64,000 nucleotides of DNA, taken from Pachypanchax playfairii (lineage: Eukaryota > Chordata > Actinopteri > Cyprinodontiformes > Aplocheilidae). This document shows positions 23,210-35,327 of this stretch, in pieces. The notes beneath the pieces were generated by a model, which saw only the letters and a program-made list of their open reading frames with translations, was not told the origin of the DNA and ran no database searches. Position numbers and translations under genes: made by a program. The stretch is from contig SSNP01000124.1 in the NCBI GenBank assembly GCA_006937955.1, positions 1,321,761-1,385,760 of the forward strand, read 5' to 3'. The first letter of the stretch is position 1; every line of letters begins with the position of its first letter.

Positions 23210-26200
23210 CTACTGAATGTGTGTATGTAAGTATATACAGTGTAGAAAAAGCTCAGTAGAAATCTCAGGGATGTAGTTAGTACTTAAATCTTCTATTTAA
23301 AGTCTCACCTATCCCTTATTGAGTAGTAGTCCTTTAAGAACTGGTCCTCTACCAGAGCCTTGAAAACTTTGAGGTTCTATGTAGTATTTTAAGCTGCTCC
23401 TAATGTAGCAGAGTAGTTATTAAAATGTTTTCTGCAGAGTCAGCCAATCTCCACCATGTCAGTTCTGTCAAAAAAGCCCAGTGAGAGCTGGTGCTCCAAG
23501 CTCTGACATCGAGTGCACACCCCTCACCTAACTTCCATCATCCAAGTCATCTCAGTTTCTGTATCTTTTCTGAGGTACTTGCTTATTCAGTATACTTTGA
23601 TAGTGGTCTTGACTTTCCAGAATGTTCCTATTTCCTTCTTCAGCTCTAAAATTCGCATATTATTTCTTCTTGATGTTGCTTTTGGTAAGTTAATTTATTT
23701 TAACTGAGATGAAGAGGTTTCATGGTTGGAGGTAATAGGAAGTGTTACAAAGCTGCTTTCTTTCTGCATGACAAATATGTTGTTTGTCTTTTTTTCCTTT
23801 AAGGGGTTGAATGTCCTCATGTGAACTTACTTGCTTGTCTTTTGAGGTCATGTTTTGCGTTGGAGGCCATAACAGCCAGAAAGGCCACGTCTAAAAACAG
23901 CATTTCCTATGACAGAAATACAATGAGGCCAGGCTTCAGACAAACAAAGAATATACTCAAAATGTGCTCTAAAATTGGTTGAGCTGTCAAAACCTCTTTT
24001 TGTTTAACACAAGTATTAAAAGAAAATAAATTCCAGCTGGGAGATTGGCAGCCAATGAAATCAGTACAGAGTTTGCCTTTGGAAAGTGTTGAGAAGAATG
24101 TTGTAAGCAGGGGATTTTTTTATATATTACCCCAAACAGTCTCTTTCCTTCAGCTCTCTGGTTCATCACTGTGATTTTTGTAGAGATTTACAGTGAATTC
24201 TTCTTTCTGACCCCAGCAGCTCGGATGCTCAAAGCATGGTCTGTAAAGTTAATGGGTCAGATCCAATCTTTCCTTGTAGCGCACATTACACCTTTCTTTT
24301 ACACACCCATACACTCTATTAATCCCACTTATCTACCTGGCCCCAGTATCTCCTACCTCAAAGCAGCATCAGGTTTCAGCTTCCTGAGTCCTAATCACAA
24401 CGGTTGTAAAGCCTGAATGAAAGAATGAGCAGCAGTCCCAGTAAAACTGATCTGTGTGATATTAGAGAGGCCCTGACAGCAAATTCTTATTCTTACCTCA
24501 TCACTAAAACTGTATTTGGAGTCTCTTAACACAACAGGAAATATCTGTTCAACGTAATTTTCACAGTGAGAGAGAATGAATGGAAAACAATCACAATGAC
24601 CCATACGAATGCATTGCCGGCATATTTTATTGGGGAATATATGTGGCGGAGGCCCAATATCTCCAAATCTCTGTGTTGATCATCACAGCTGCTTGGAGAT
24701 TTGTGCAAAAGCTTCTAATTTTCAAGATGTGAACAATTCAGAGAGACTCCAGCTGCACCTTCTACAGCTGCAGCTGAAGGACAAACAAGATCTACCAGCT
24801 GTAGCTGCTGTTTTTGAGGACCTGGAGGGAAGACAGCCACATTGGTGTGCAGGAATGGATCTAGAGGCAGCACCTCTACAGCCAAAACTGGATTCAGTTC
24901 CATGAGCTGGACCACCAGTCACAAGGGACCTTCACACCTTTACTGAGCATCATGAAAAATGAGACGTAATTGTAATTTTCTGGTAACAACAGCATTTTGT
25001 CAAGGTCTACTTGATGTGTTGTAAAAACCTGCAGTTCTCTACAATTTTATACATAAATAATAAAATAAATAATCATGGTGCACTGTACGCAGGTTGTTTG
25101 GAGGACACTCACCTGGCAGAGGGTTTGCGGGGCGTGTTTGTGGCCAGGTTGCTGCTTCAGGATTTTTCGCAAATTTCCAAACAGGCCACAAACACTACAG
25201 TCTTATAAGGCCGCCTTAGGGACGTCATAGGAAATGGTCCAAACAGGACATAGTAAACTAACTCAGTAGTAAATGTGTTAAGTATTTACATGTATTTAGA
25301 ACATTAGAATTGAATGAACAAACAACCCCTCACCCCCACCCTAAAAAAGTAATGTGTAACTGAACCAAATTAAACTGAGATGATTGTTTTTTACGTGAGA
25401 ACTTTTAATATCCAAAATACAGTAACTTGTGGTAAATTGTGGTATACAGTTATGTACTCTCTTAGATATTTTCTATTTCTACTGGCTGTCAGTCAAGGTA
25501 TTTAACTTGTCGCTCTCTGAAAATTCCCACCATTAAGCAACTCAGAGAAAAAAACTCACCCCTAGATTTATGGAACAGATTATTGCATAACTTATGAGAA
25601 GTGAAACCAAATAAACAGGGAACAACATGGGCTACATGCCCAGTGTTAAACAGAGGAAAAATGCATGTAACTTCTCGCTTCAGCGACCCATCTCTAAAAT
25701 GATCACAAAGGCATTTAGACTAAAACATTTGAACTTGGAATTTGATGATAAAACATTTAGAAATGAAAACAAAAACCATCTGTGTGGTTCTAAGCCAGCA
25801 GTGGTCAGCATACATCTTTCATGCAGCTTGGGTACTCCAGACTTCACAGGGCTTTAGAGTAAACTTCACTTCCTACACATCTAAGCTGATTTCCCCTCGT
25901 CTTAAGGAACACCATTCCCTCATTTTTCTGTTTTCCCTAACTATTTTACTCCAGATCTCCTTCTGTTTCAGACCCTAAAACATCAAATCCCACTCTTGAA
26001 CAGAAGTCCTTGTGGTACAGAATATATAATTCATCTCCATGACCACAAACCATTGAATATTTCACTCTGAAAGTCATGTATAATTATAGTTGACTTTGTG
26101 TCATGCTGTCACTCCAGTGCCCTCCTTCCTCTCTGGTAGTTTTTTTTTTTAAATACAGGCCTTTAGGTCTCAGAAAGTGGTTTCCTTGGCAGCCTTTTCG

Positions 26201-29200
26201 TCCTGCGGAGGCAGTAGATGGCTCAATTACTGTCAGTTGTCGAGACACAAACCAACTTTCTAACCTGGTCCTCCCTCCAATGAAAAGCATGAAAGCTCCC
26301 ACCTACTAACAAAAATTGTGTTGCACAGAGCCCACCTCTACAGAAAAGCTTCTTGGATTTTGGAAATGAGATAATACATGATGTAATGACTCTCATGATG
26401 GTGGTAATAAGACTTAATGAGAGTTAATGTGGGTAGAGAGCGGGGCGACCTCAGGTTAATACAGCTGCTAACAGGATAAAGACGGGGTGGGGGGGTGGTA
26501 TTCACCCACAACAGTCCATCTTAGCTCTTGTACTCTTCTCTGTTTAGGAATAATACATAAAGCCATCTGGAAGGTTCCTGTTTATGATTGTCTTGTACAA
26601 CTCAAGTGGTAAGCATCACATGTGATGTGTTTGAAGTGGCGTGTTTTTTCAAGCTCTTTCTGCTTAGTGGCAATGAATTAGATCTGGATCGAATGTTACC
26701 TGTGTAGAGGCTACTGATGAAAGGTGTTCAGGGTAGTTCAGAATGAAAAGGGAAGAGAGGACAAAAAAAGACTGAAAGGTTAGGAGAAGTCTGTAAGCTG
26801 TGAGAAGTGATATATAGATATGGCTTGAAGAAAATCGAAAGGATATTAAAGGGATAACAGCTAAAAAAAAAAAAGGAGAGAGAAGCTGGAGCAGAGATGG
26901 AGAAAGTGACAAAGAGCAGAGGAGGGGAAATTAATTTTTAATCGTGAGGAAAAGTCAGCAACACTGCAAAGAGACATGTCTTTTCACTCACCCATTAAAA
27001 CACCTGGGAGCTTATAATAACAAGCTAAAAGCCATCGTGAACACACTCATTTAGAGTTTGAAGCAATAGTTCAGATTTCTGAAGTGGACGTCTGTGCATA
27101 GATTATGAAATTTTAATGTTTTACCTGTTGTTCAACCACCTCAGTTTAGAGAAGTAGAATTTAGTTCAAGGACTGTTGCTGTTTTAAAGTGTCTCTGTCA
27201 TGCAATTTCTGTCTTATTTTACTACTTTCTATCAATCAATAGTACATTTGTGCTCATTAGCCACTTTTCTACAAAAACTGTCAGATTTCCAGTAATAAAC
27301 TCTTAAATATAGTATGAATATCTATTGAGTCAAGCTGCATAATTTTGAGTAAGTGAAAACGAAGAATGGGAGATGCAAACAAAATTATTTACGATGGCAG
27401 AAAATAGAGAATCAGATCAATAATTTGTTGTTTCTGAAGGTTTGTCTCTTTCTGAACAACAAATTGAGGAATTAGTAGAATAGTCAGTCTGATAAGAACT
27501 AGTTTTGGGGTACACAGTCATTTGAGCCAAAATTGGCTTTACAGGCTTTAAGTTCTGCTGATCAAACACAGTCAGTGTCACTGTGGATGCAACCGATTGT
27601 TATGGATAAACAGTCTGATCAGAATAGAAGAAAGAGAGACAAGAGACCAAAGTCCACAGAGAAATGTCTCATGGAGTTACTAATGTCGCCGCTCCAGTGG
27701 AACTGTATTTTTTCTTTGATTATCTGTGTTTTTATAGGGTGTAATTATGAATTGTAGTGAACAGAACGATCCCTTTAACCTGACAGCTGCGCTTCATTTC
27801 AAACTCCAGTCCATTTTTTATAACATTCACATATTTCTCTGCTCAGAACTCAGAAGAAGAGTGAATTTCTGCATTGTTCTCTGCGCATATCTCTATCTTT
27901 TTCTTTTATGCAGTATTCTATCACATGTAATGTTGTTCACAAAAATAATATCTGACATTTAATTCATGGCTCTGCTGCGTGAAAATGCGTTTGACTTGAG
28001 CTGCACAGATTAAGCCTTTCCATTTATCAAAATTCAACCCACTTAGTCCGAACAGCTATGTTTGGTCCTTGTGACGTCTTTTATGTCTGTGTAAGTGATT
28101 TCATCGTTCTCTGGGTCTGATTTAGGGAAATACGTTAATGAAGCAGTGTTGCTTCAACCACCAGCTGTATATTTCTTGAAACTGGGGTCATTCAAAGAGC
28201 TATCTACAACCAGTGAGATAATAATCATTCAGCCTTTCCCAGAAAACCCCAGTTCAGAAGATTTATCCATTTATACTGTGTATTTGCATTATTTATAAAT
28301 ATTGTCAACATTTATCCTGAACAGGACTCAATTATTAACATAAAACATAATTTGATGAAATAGGGTTGCATTCAATTAAACATTAACTTATTTGATTTCT
28401 CAGAGTTTTGTTGTGAGCTGGTGCTGAAGAAAGACACTGAGTTTAACTGAAATGATTGAAAGGGAGGATCACCAATTTTATTTGACAAATTCATCGAGGG
28501 GGGGTCGGATTATAGTTTGCTCCTCATCCGAATCGTGCTCAAATCCTCCTTTTAAACTCTAATACTTTAATTCTAATTACTCCACACAAGCTTCAGTGAG
28601 CTGCACACTTTATCTCTTAGGAGATGCGGAAAAAGGAGAGGAAACCGAAAAAAGGAAACAAAAAGTTAAAAGCAGAGACAGTGTGAGAACACTGGCTTGT
28701 TTACCGTAGTTTCACTGAAAGCACGCTTTTGAGTGATATATGCAGCCAAGAGGTGGATGTGAATAAAGATATATCGAATATTTCACTTGACGAGGTATTT
28801 GGCAGCAAAACCAAATCAAACCAAAACAAAGGGATGAGGTTGCAATCTAAAACAGCTTTGGTGTTTATTTTCTGACAAATGCTTCTAAAATCTTAAAAGT
28901 TAATACAAAAATGAAACTAGAATAAACAATTCCCTATATATACCTTCAGTCTAGAAATAAAACACAGAATTGAATGCAAATGTATGTGTGTGTGGTTATT
29001 ACTAAGCTATCACTTAACAATTATTTAACCATGATTATACATTACTGTTATCATGACATAAGCTCTGGTTGCCATGACATGCAACATACAGCGAGTGTTT
29101 AAGTGCATTTATCCATTAGAGTAGTGCACTCAGTGTGCTGTATTATTGTTAAAAAATATATATGTTTTTCTTGCTGCTGAGAATCTGGAAAAGGGATTTT

Positions 29201-29940
29201 TTTTTACTACCCTGTCAGTCACATCAAGACACATCGGATCCTTCTCTTCCCAAAGCAATAGATTGTGACAGTCTGCAAGTTTATCCGTTCTGTGGAGTTT
29301 TTTTTTTTTTTTAGAGCACCCAAGTGTGTGGTAAGGCTCTGCAACACTGCTATAAATTCTTAGTTGTTGCATTGTCATCAAAGGTGAACTGGCTTTTATT
29401 TGTCCTGAGTTCCTTTTGGGTGCAGTCCATTTGATTGTATCTTTTAAGAAAATTGCAGAGATTCTGACAGGCTGTGTTGGTTTAAAGTTTATTGTATCCC
29501 ACTAACCTCTGAGTCAAAATATCAAAGGAAATACTGATTTAAATCTGTGGTGCTGCATGTGCATATTTTAATCCAAAATGATCATAAACAGAATCATTAC
29601 TACAGCTACACTGAACTGAAGGATGTGGGGAGGGGCTTAACCACCAGGTTTGTAAGACGGAACGCACATGTAGTGCTCTTGAAAATTTACATGAAATCCA
29701 ATTATAGCATTGTTTTTTTCTTCACTTAAGTAAATGTCTGTAAATGAAGATGATTAACAATCATCCACACCTTCTCACAATTTCATTTTGTGTCCTTTAC
29801 TACAAAACTCATCCTTCTGCTGAATAAATCCACTGAGACTTAACAAATGCTCTGATTGATTAACAGAGAAGTAACAACAAGTAGCTTCTGTAAAGAAGTA
29901 AAATTTCGGACAGAGAGCTTGTTTGAGTGGAACAATGCAA
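23210..29940. other. Intergenic DNA without a recognised gene
   Basis: The open frames in this stretch are short and match no family I know. About 27185-27860 is the second copy of the dispersed repeat at 2150-2860. The stretch 24610-24910 is open in several frames and Gln/Leu-rich on one strand; I read it as an old repeat. 26330-26700 is repeat-free with several TTAAT cores and could be regulatory. The rest shows nothing I can support. Confidence 0.3.
27185..27860 (+). repeat. Dispersed repeat, second copy
   Basis: Parallels 2150-2860 through shared segments: aagtgtctctgtcatgcaat near the start, a frame beginning ATGGCAGAAAA, the text gatcaaacacagtcagtgtc, and an end in tttcaaactccagtcc. 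The copies differ by many substitutions and small indels. The reading frame is broken here by an early stop after MAENRESDQ. Confidence 0.55.
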
Positions 29941-29949
29941 GATGTGTTA

Positions 29950-30543
29950 CGCCGGGCTCACACTGCCTATGGAACGGCTTCGGTGCGGATTCGGTGCGGT
30001 TTTTCTGCAAGCTACCACTCACATCTGCTCCAGATAGGGAGTGCGGCCAGCTCCGGTGCAGAAACTGCACTCGCGAGAACAGAAGTTCAAGTGGGTTATC
30101 GTTTTGTCGGGCCTTCACGCGAGAACACGTCCATTATTTAGGAAGTTCCTAGTAAACAATAGCCATATTCGGTTGTGTGGGCTATACGACTGCTTTCTCT
30201 TGTTTGTGTGATGTAATGTTTACATTTCCTATTAGCGCGTGTGCTGTCTCAAAAGAAGAGTCAAGTTACAATTGTTTGTACACTCGTTTATTTTGAAAAA
30301 ACACCGGATATTCAAGCCACACTTCCTGTATAGCTCATCAGATTTCATCAAACTTGATGCGGATCCTCTCCGGCGTCCAGCAAAAATAAGAACCTTGCAG
30401 ATTCTTTCCGTTGTGCCGTACGGCCCCCGTAACCGGACCCGCACCGCGCAGAGCTACTGTGAGCCTTTAAAAGGGATTTTAATCTTATGGAATACCTACG
30501 GGGCCCGCACCGGACTGGATCTGGATGCAGTGTGAGCCCAGGG
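29950..30543. mobile_element. PIF/Harbinger-type MITE with TTA target duplication
   Basis: The left end cgccgggctcacactgc and the right end (reverse complement ccctgggctcacactgc) give 17-bp inverted repeats with two mismatches. TTA lies on both sides at 29947-29949 and 30544-30546. 594 bp with no transposase. Its right edge abuts another inverted-repeat element that begins ttaaaag. Confidence 0.75.
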
Positions 30544-30544
30544 T

Positions 30545-31550
30545 TAAAAGTCTTGTATCCTGCTATTTTACAGTTTTCAACATCTGTGATAAGCACACAT
30601 ATGATAAAATATTACAGTTGGTGTTATATAGTCTTCATCTGTCCTAAAATATAACTTATATCCTGGAGTAATTCTTTGACCTGGAAGTAAGACTCTCAGT
30701 TAAAATCCTGTATCCCCCCTGTGTGTGTTGACCAATTCATGACGTAGCCTCGAACGCTGGCATAGCTGCAGCAAAGCAGTATAGACAACAGACACGCCCC
30801 CCCCAAACCTTTGTAAATGATTTATTAATGATGGAGGAGCGTAGTGTGGAGCCTTACCATCTTGACCCAGAGCCCAACTGTGAATTTGAAAGCGTTGTAA
30901 ATGGCTAACACACATCATCATTAGCATGTAGCTAGCGTTTTGATTTACTTACTACTCTGGCAATCCGCTCCATAAAGCATCTTTATTGTTGGAATTGCGC
31001 CGGCTGCAAAAGTTAATCTCTCTGACAGTCTGCTTTGGTACTGGACAAGGTTCGAGAAGCAGCCAAATGACGGTCACATACAAACATGCTGTAGCTGGTT
31101 AGACGTGGGATTCCAGAGAGAAACTCCAGCCGTTTCTGGCAATTGGGCTGTTCCTCAGAAATGCTGAATAGATTCCTGTAACTCTAGCAACCAAATGCAC
31201 ATTTTCACTAAGATATTTTTAGAAAGTAAAATATTACAAAATGGTGGTGCTTCTTTTTTCGGACTCTTGCAACTTGCACCAGTGGAAAAAAAGGGCCTGT
31301 GTGTTTAATCTGCAATGGTTGCGTGACACATCGTGCACTTCCTGGTTTGACAGCGTTATGTCACTGTGTTACGAGTCAGTCATTTACCAGGACAGAGTAG
31401 AGCAGCTGCTCAGAGTGCAGGATTCAGGAAGATTACTGAGAAGTGTCTGTGATAAACCAAAAACCACTCTGGGGAAGTTAATAAGGAAGTAGCATCACAA
31501 CGTGGTTAAAAGCTCTAAAAAGTTGATTTTGCATGATATAGGACCTTTAA
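30545..31550 (-). mobile_element. Inverted-repeat element with TTTAAAGG-type ends, copy 1
   Basis: About 1 kb. Its right end, read on the minus strand, is tttaaaggtcctatatca, and its left end is ttaaaagtcttgtatcctg. It is homologous along its length (in reverse) to 44177-44799: both contain the ctgctattttacag block near one end and the gagcagctgctctac-type block near the other. Copy 1 is longer, so one copy has an insertion or the other a deletion. No protein recognised. Confidence 0.65.
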
Positions 31551-31771
31551 ATGCCAAAAGATGGTGAATAATAAATTTTAAATATTTCCACACTCAATAG
31601 ATGTTGAATGTTAGTACTGAGCTTTTGATGTCCAAAGAACTGAAATATAAAAGAACATTCTGTCAGTCAATAGTCAGTAAAATGTCCAATTCATTTACAT
31701 GGAGGAGGCGGGGCCTAAAATTTATAATGGAGCCATCCGCTAGGGGTCCAGACACCAGTTTGAGGCTCACT

Positions 31772-31777
31772 TTTATT
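31772..31777 (-). terminator. Poly(A) signal AATAAA downstream of the orphan exon
   Basis: Exact AATAAA on the minus strand (tttatt on plus), 168 nt after the stop codon of the candidate exon 31945-32079. Meaningful only if that exon is real. Confidence 0.3.
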
Positions 31778-31944
31778 CAGTAGAAGTTGGCAGACACACA
31801 TCATCTAGTTATTTACATGTCAATGGGCGCATCCACATGTACAGGGAAGTATTAGATGCAAAAAATTGATCTGAACCATCCAAAAGTCTCACACAGAGTC
31901 AGTCTGTTACTCTACTACAAAATAATCTCTCATTGATTCCCACA

Positions 31945-32079
31945 TTACTGCCTAAAGCCAGGTTTTCTCTCCTCCCTCTGAAGAGTGTTTTGCTCATCTG
32001 CAGTTTTTAGCTGCTCCATTAAATTCTTTTTCTGCTTGGCTGATGCTGTTTTGGGTTTGCACGCTTCAAGAGGACACGT
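31945..32079 (-). CDS. Candidate 3'-terminal coding exon of an unidentified gene
   Basis: On the minus strand a clean acceptor (tttggcag) at 32080-32081 is followed by 44 open codons and TAA at 31945-31947. The peptide is Lys/Gln/Glu-rich and looks helical, with SAKQKKNLMEQLK in the middle and a basic end KPGFRQ. An AATAAA on the same strand lies at 31772-31777, a normal distance after the stop. These three signs together look like a real last exon. I could not find matching upstream exons on this strand up to about 35 kb and do not recognise the protein. It could be a fragment of a lost gene or a chance frame. Confidence 0.3.
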   Translation of the reverse strand, partial: TCPLEACKPKTASAKQKKNLMEQLKTADEQNTLQREERKPGFRQ

Positions 32080-32089
32080 CTGCCAAAAG

Positions 32090-35015
32090 CAAATAATTTA
32101 TTAACATCATCACAGTTAATCTTGGTCCAAAAAAAGGTGGAAGGAAGAAGGGTTTAAACGTAACAAACAACAGGATTAGATCATTATTAAAGTCATTGTT
32201 TGATAAGGTGAAAGAAGGTTGGTGTGTATTTGTATGTTGGAGTTACTACAGCTGAAACTTCCTCATTTAAAGTGTTTTTTTTTATTATTTTGTTTGGTTT
32301 CTTTACGCAGACCCACTCTGATTGATCCAAACACATCTCAGCAGTGGCAAAAATGCTAAACATACACGAGAGACCTAACACATTTACAGTTAAGTCTCTT
32401 GTGCCTCCGGCAGCAGAATCCTTCACATGATTACCCCCAGGTACTGCCGACTCAAAAACACACAAACATTCAACGGGATCTAATAACACTTTTCTGACCG
32501 GTGGTCCATCGGGCTTTTTTTTTTTTTGTTGAAGCCAGATCTGAACATGAAACAGGAAGGATGTTTTATTTTCCCATAGGGGCTCTTTCACTTTCTTTTT
32601 TCTTCCTTATTCCCTTCCTGTTATCTCTTTTCACACTGGCTGCTTTCATCCTGGTTCCAAAGCTGAGGACATCCACAACACACACACACATAGAAAGTTT
32701 AAAGATAAATAAAATAAAACATACAAAAAGAGAGAGAAAAAAGAAGTTTTACACACCTACACACATAAAAAGAGGTATATACAGACACAGAGGGTCCTAT
32801 TTCAGGATGCTGTCAGCAGGGGGACAGAGGCTACAGGAAACACAGGATGAATTCTCCTCTGCCTCATTCCATCACGCTGCCATGACACCCCTATTTACCT
32901 CCTCCATCTATCTCCACACCGACTGTCTACCACCTCAGCTCGTTTTGTGTGAGCGTTTGTGTGTGTCAGAGAGGTGGACACTGTATACTGAGCTCTGTGG
33001 TGTGGGTGCATGCTGTGTAGCCCATCAGTGTTTGACAGAAACCCAGTGCTTTTGTTTGGAAGGCTGCAGCTCTGAAAGTCAGTCCCACAGGGGAGACTCT
33101 AGAAGTTTCTTCATCTCAGAGTGAAGCTAGCACAGAGGTTTCTCAAACATCCTCTCTTAATGATAACACTCCACTGCAATTTTGGTGTTTCCTTGTCAGC
33201 TTTTTAGCACATAAGTGCCTGTTGTCCTTCTGTTAGCTCTGTTTCACACAACATGGGAACTGCAAATGTAGAAAAAAAAAAAGCTGCTCTCATCAAAGGG
33301 GAGTTCTCTGTCCAACTCCCTGTTGTCATTTTTACTCTTTGATTTTCTCATGTCTATTTTCTCCCGTGCTCTTACTCACACATTGCACTGCTTTCCTTTT
33401 ATTTCCCAAGGCTACATGGTCATGGGTGTTCTCTTCATAAGAATGTTCTCTGGGTTTTTTTTTCCCTCGACCTTAATGAACCACGATCATAAGAAGACAA
33501 TATGAAATGGTGAAAAAAAATCTAATTGATATGAGACGTGAGCTGTTCAGTAGCTTTAATTGATCTATGTTTTGTATTTTTTATCTCTTTCTTGATAATT
33601 ATTTACATTAAAAATGTTAATGTACAGCTTCACACTGATCGAGATTTTAAAAGTCTGACCATCTGTTTCAATGTAAGAAGTTTCCAAAACTGTGATGTGG
33701 TGGTAGTGCTGTTCAGCTATCAGTATCTGTTCGCACACTATTACAGGTTTTTGCCCTTAAAGTTCAGCTTTTCAAGTATAATTAAGTTGTTACAAACCCC
33801 CTTCTGCAAGCAGCGAGGCTTTAATATCCCTGAATGACAATCTATTTTAAGTTTTAATGAAATTCATCTTCTCTCTCAGACAATTTGAAATCTTTATCTT
33901 TGTGAGAATTATATGATATGAACAGCAACAAGTTATTAAAATCTCAAATTCCCAGAAAAATAATCATTCAGTGTCTTGTTGTAAACAAATTGAATATTCT
34001 CATATTTGTGTTTTTGCAATTATCGATGACCATCATGGAGTCAGACAATCAAAACCCCCAAAGACAAAAACACAAACGATTTTTAAATGAGATTATAAGC
34101 ATTTTGTGAGAAAGTCTTCTTTTCTTGTTCTATGAAAGAGCAACTAGAATAGAGTGAAATTGAAATACCTCCATAATATTTTAATTAAAACAATGATAAA
34201 CATGCCTTGTCCTCAAATTTAGAGTAAAACGCCAAAATAGCACTTGGCTTTTCTCACAACTGTCCAGCCTCCTTAAAGAAAGGAATGTCGTCTGTGCTCA
34301 GGCCAGAAAAGCTCATTCACAGACTGAGTGGTTCATAGAAATAGTTTGACCCCTGTCATGATTCTAAGATCTGGGTTATGTTTTTCATAACAATTTTCAT
34401 TCATCATTTTACCAGATTTTTTGCTCTTTGTTTTGTTTGTTTTTTTTCTGTGCCAACGACTCCAGTTATCTGAATTTTTCCACAGTTTGTTCTTCTTGTT
34501 TGTTCTTGTTTTAATGTCTATTTGTAATGTCTGAATTGCTCATTGGAACCCAAAAGTACCCCAACAGAAATTCGTTGTAAATTTAATTTTATTTGAAATT
34601 GTGAAGAGCGGTGGGACTTCCTGGTGAGATCAGGTAACCCAGAGAATCTGGTGACGAGAAAACTGGTTCAGCTCTTGGATATATCAGCATGTTGCATGAT
34701 AAACAATGTTACTTCTTCTTTTCTTTGCAAGTCAACGTAGAAGCAAGATGGAGGAACTGCCACTCAGGATAACGACCCGTCGGCTCATGGAGGTAAGTGT
34801 TGCCGTGAGTATAATGTGAGCGGGCAGTGAGCAGCTTGGGTGACGAGACACAGAGATACAGGGATCCAAAGACTGGGGAGGTGAGTTATCACAGGCAGAC
34901 AGGACAGAGAAAGCGCTGATGTCATAGACGTGAGACAACCACGTCACAGTGACAAGTGATTACGGGTTAACATCTCATTCTTGATTAACTTTGCAGCTGC
35001 AGTATGCATTACTAT
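32090..35015. other. Intergenic DNA without a recognised gene
   Basis: Contains a 207-codon plus-strand open frame at 32501-33124 that I judge to be chance: it has low-complexity Phe and Lys runs and no domain. An exon-like fragment with an ATG and a perfect GTAAGT donor sits at 34748-34792 (see findings). The remainder is AT-rich with nothing I can name. Confidence 0.3.
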
Positions 35016-35023
35016 AAGAACAG

Positions 35024-35327
35024 CAGGACTGGCCCTAAGCAGCATGGTGCCCTAGGCGAAAAACATTTTTGGCGCCCCCTACTGCCCAGAACAGAAACAA
35101 CGTAACTCAATAACTGGATTACATTGCAAAAATGTTTTATTCATACTAAAATGAACAGTAGAGATGATAGATATAGATAGATATTTAATTATTACTTAGT
35201 TTGCTCTTTACATGAGATGAATGGTGTGTCCAACAGTTTGTCAAAAAAAATAAATAAATAAAAAAAAAAAGGAGAATTTGGTGCCCTGGGCAATTGCCTA
35301 GTCTGCCTATGCCCAGAACCGGCTCTG
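35024..35327 (+). mobile_element. hAT-type non-autonomous element, copy 2
   Basis: A 304-bp element, starting caggactggccctaag and ending gaaccggctctg, with a perfect 8-bp duplication aagaacag at 35016-35023 and 35328-35335. The inner text (ggcgccccctactgccc, cagaaacaacgtaactc) matches copy 1 in reverse and copy 3 in the same direction. No coding region. Confidence 0.87.

Noticed and set aside
24609..24922. Overlapping open frames on both strands with Leu/Gln-rich translation
   Set aside because: Openness in three frames at once points to base composition; no domain recognised. Possibly an old repeat.
32501..33124. 207-codon plus-strand open frame
   Set aside because: Low-complexity Phe, Lys and Ser runs, no domain or splice context, and no codon pattern like the real genes; probably chance in AT-rich DNA.
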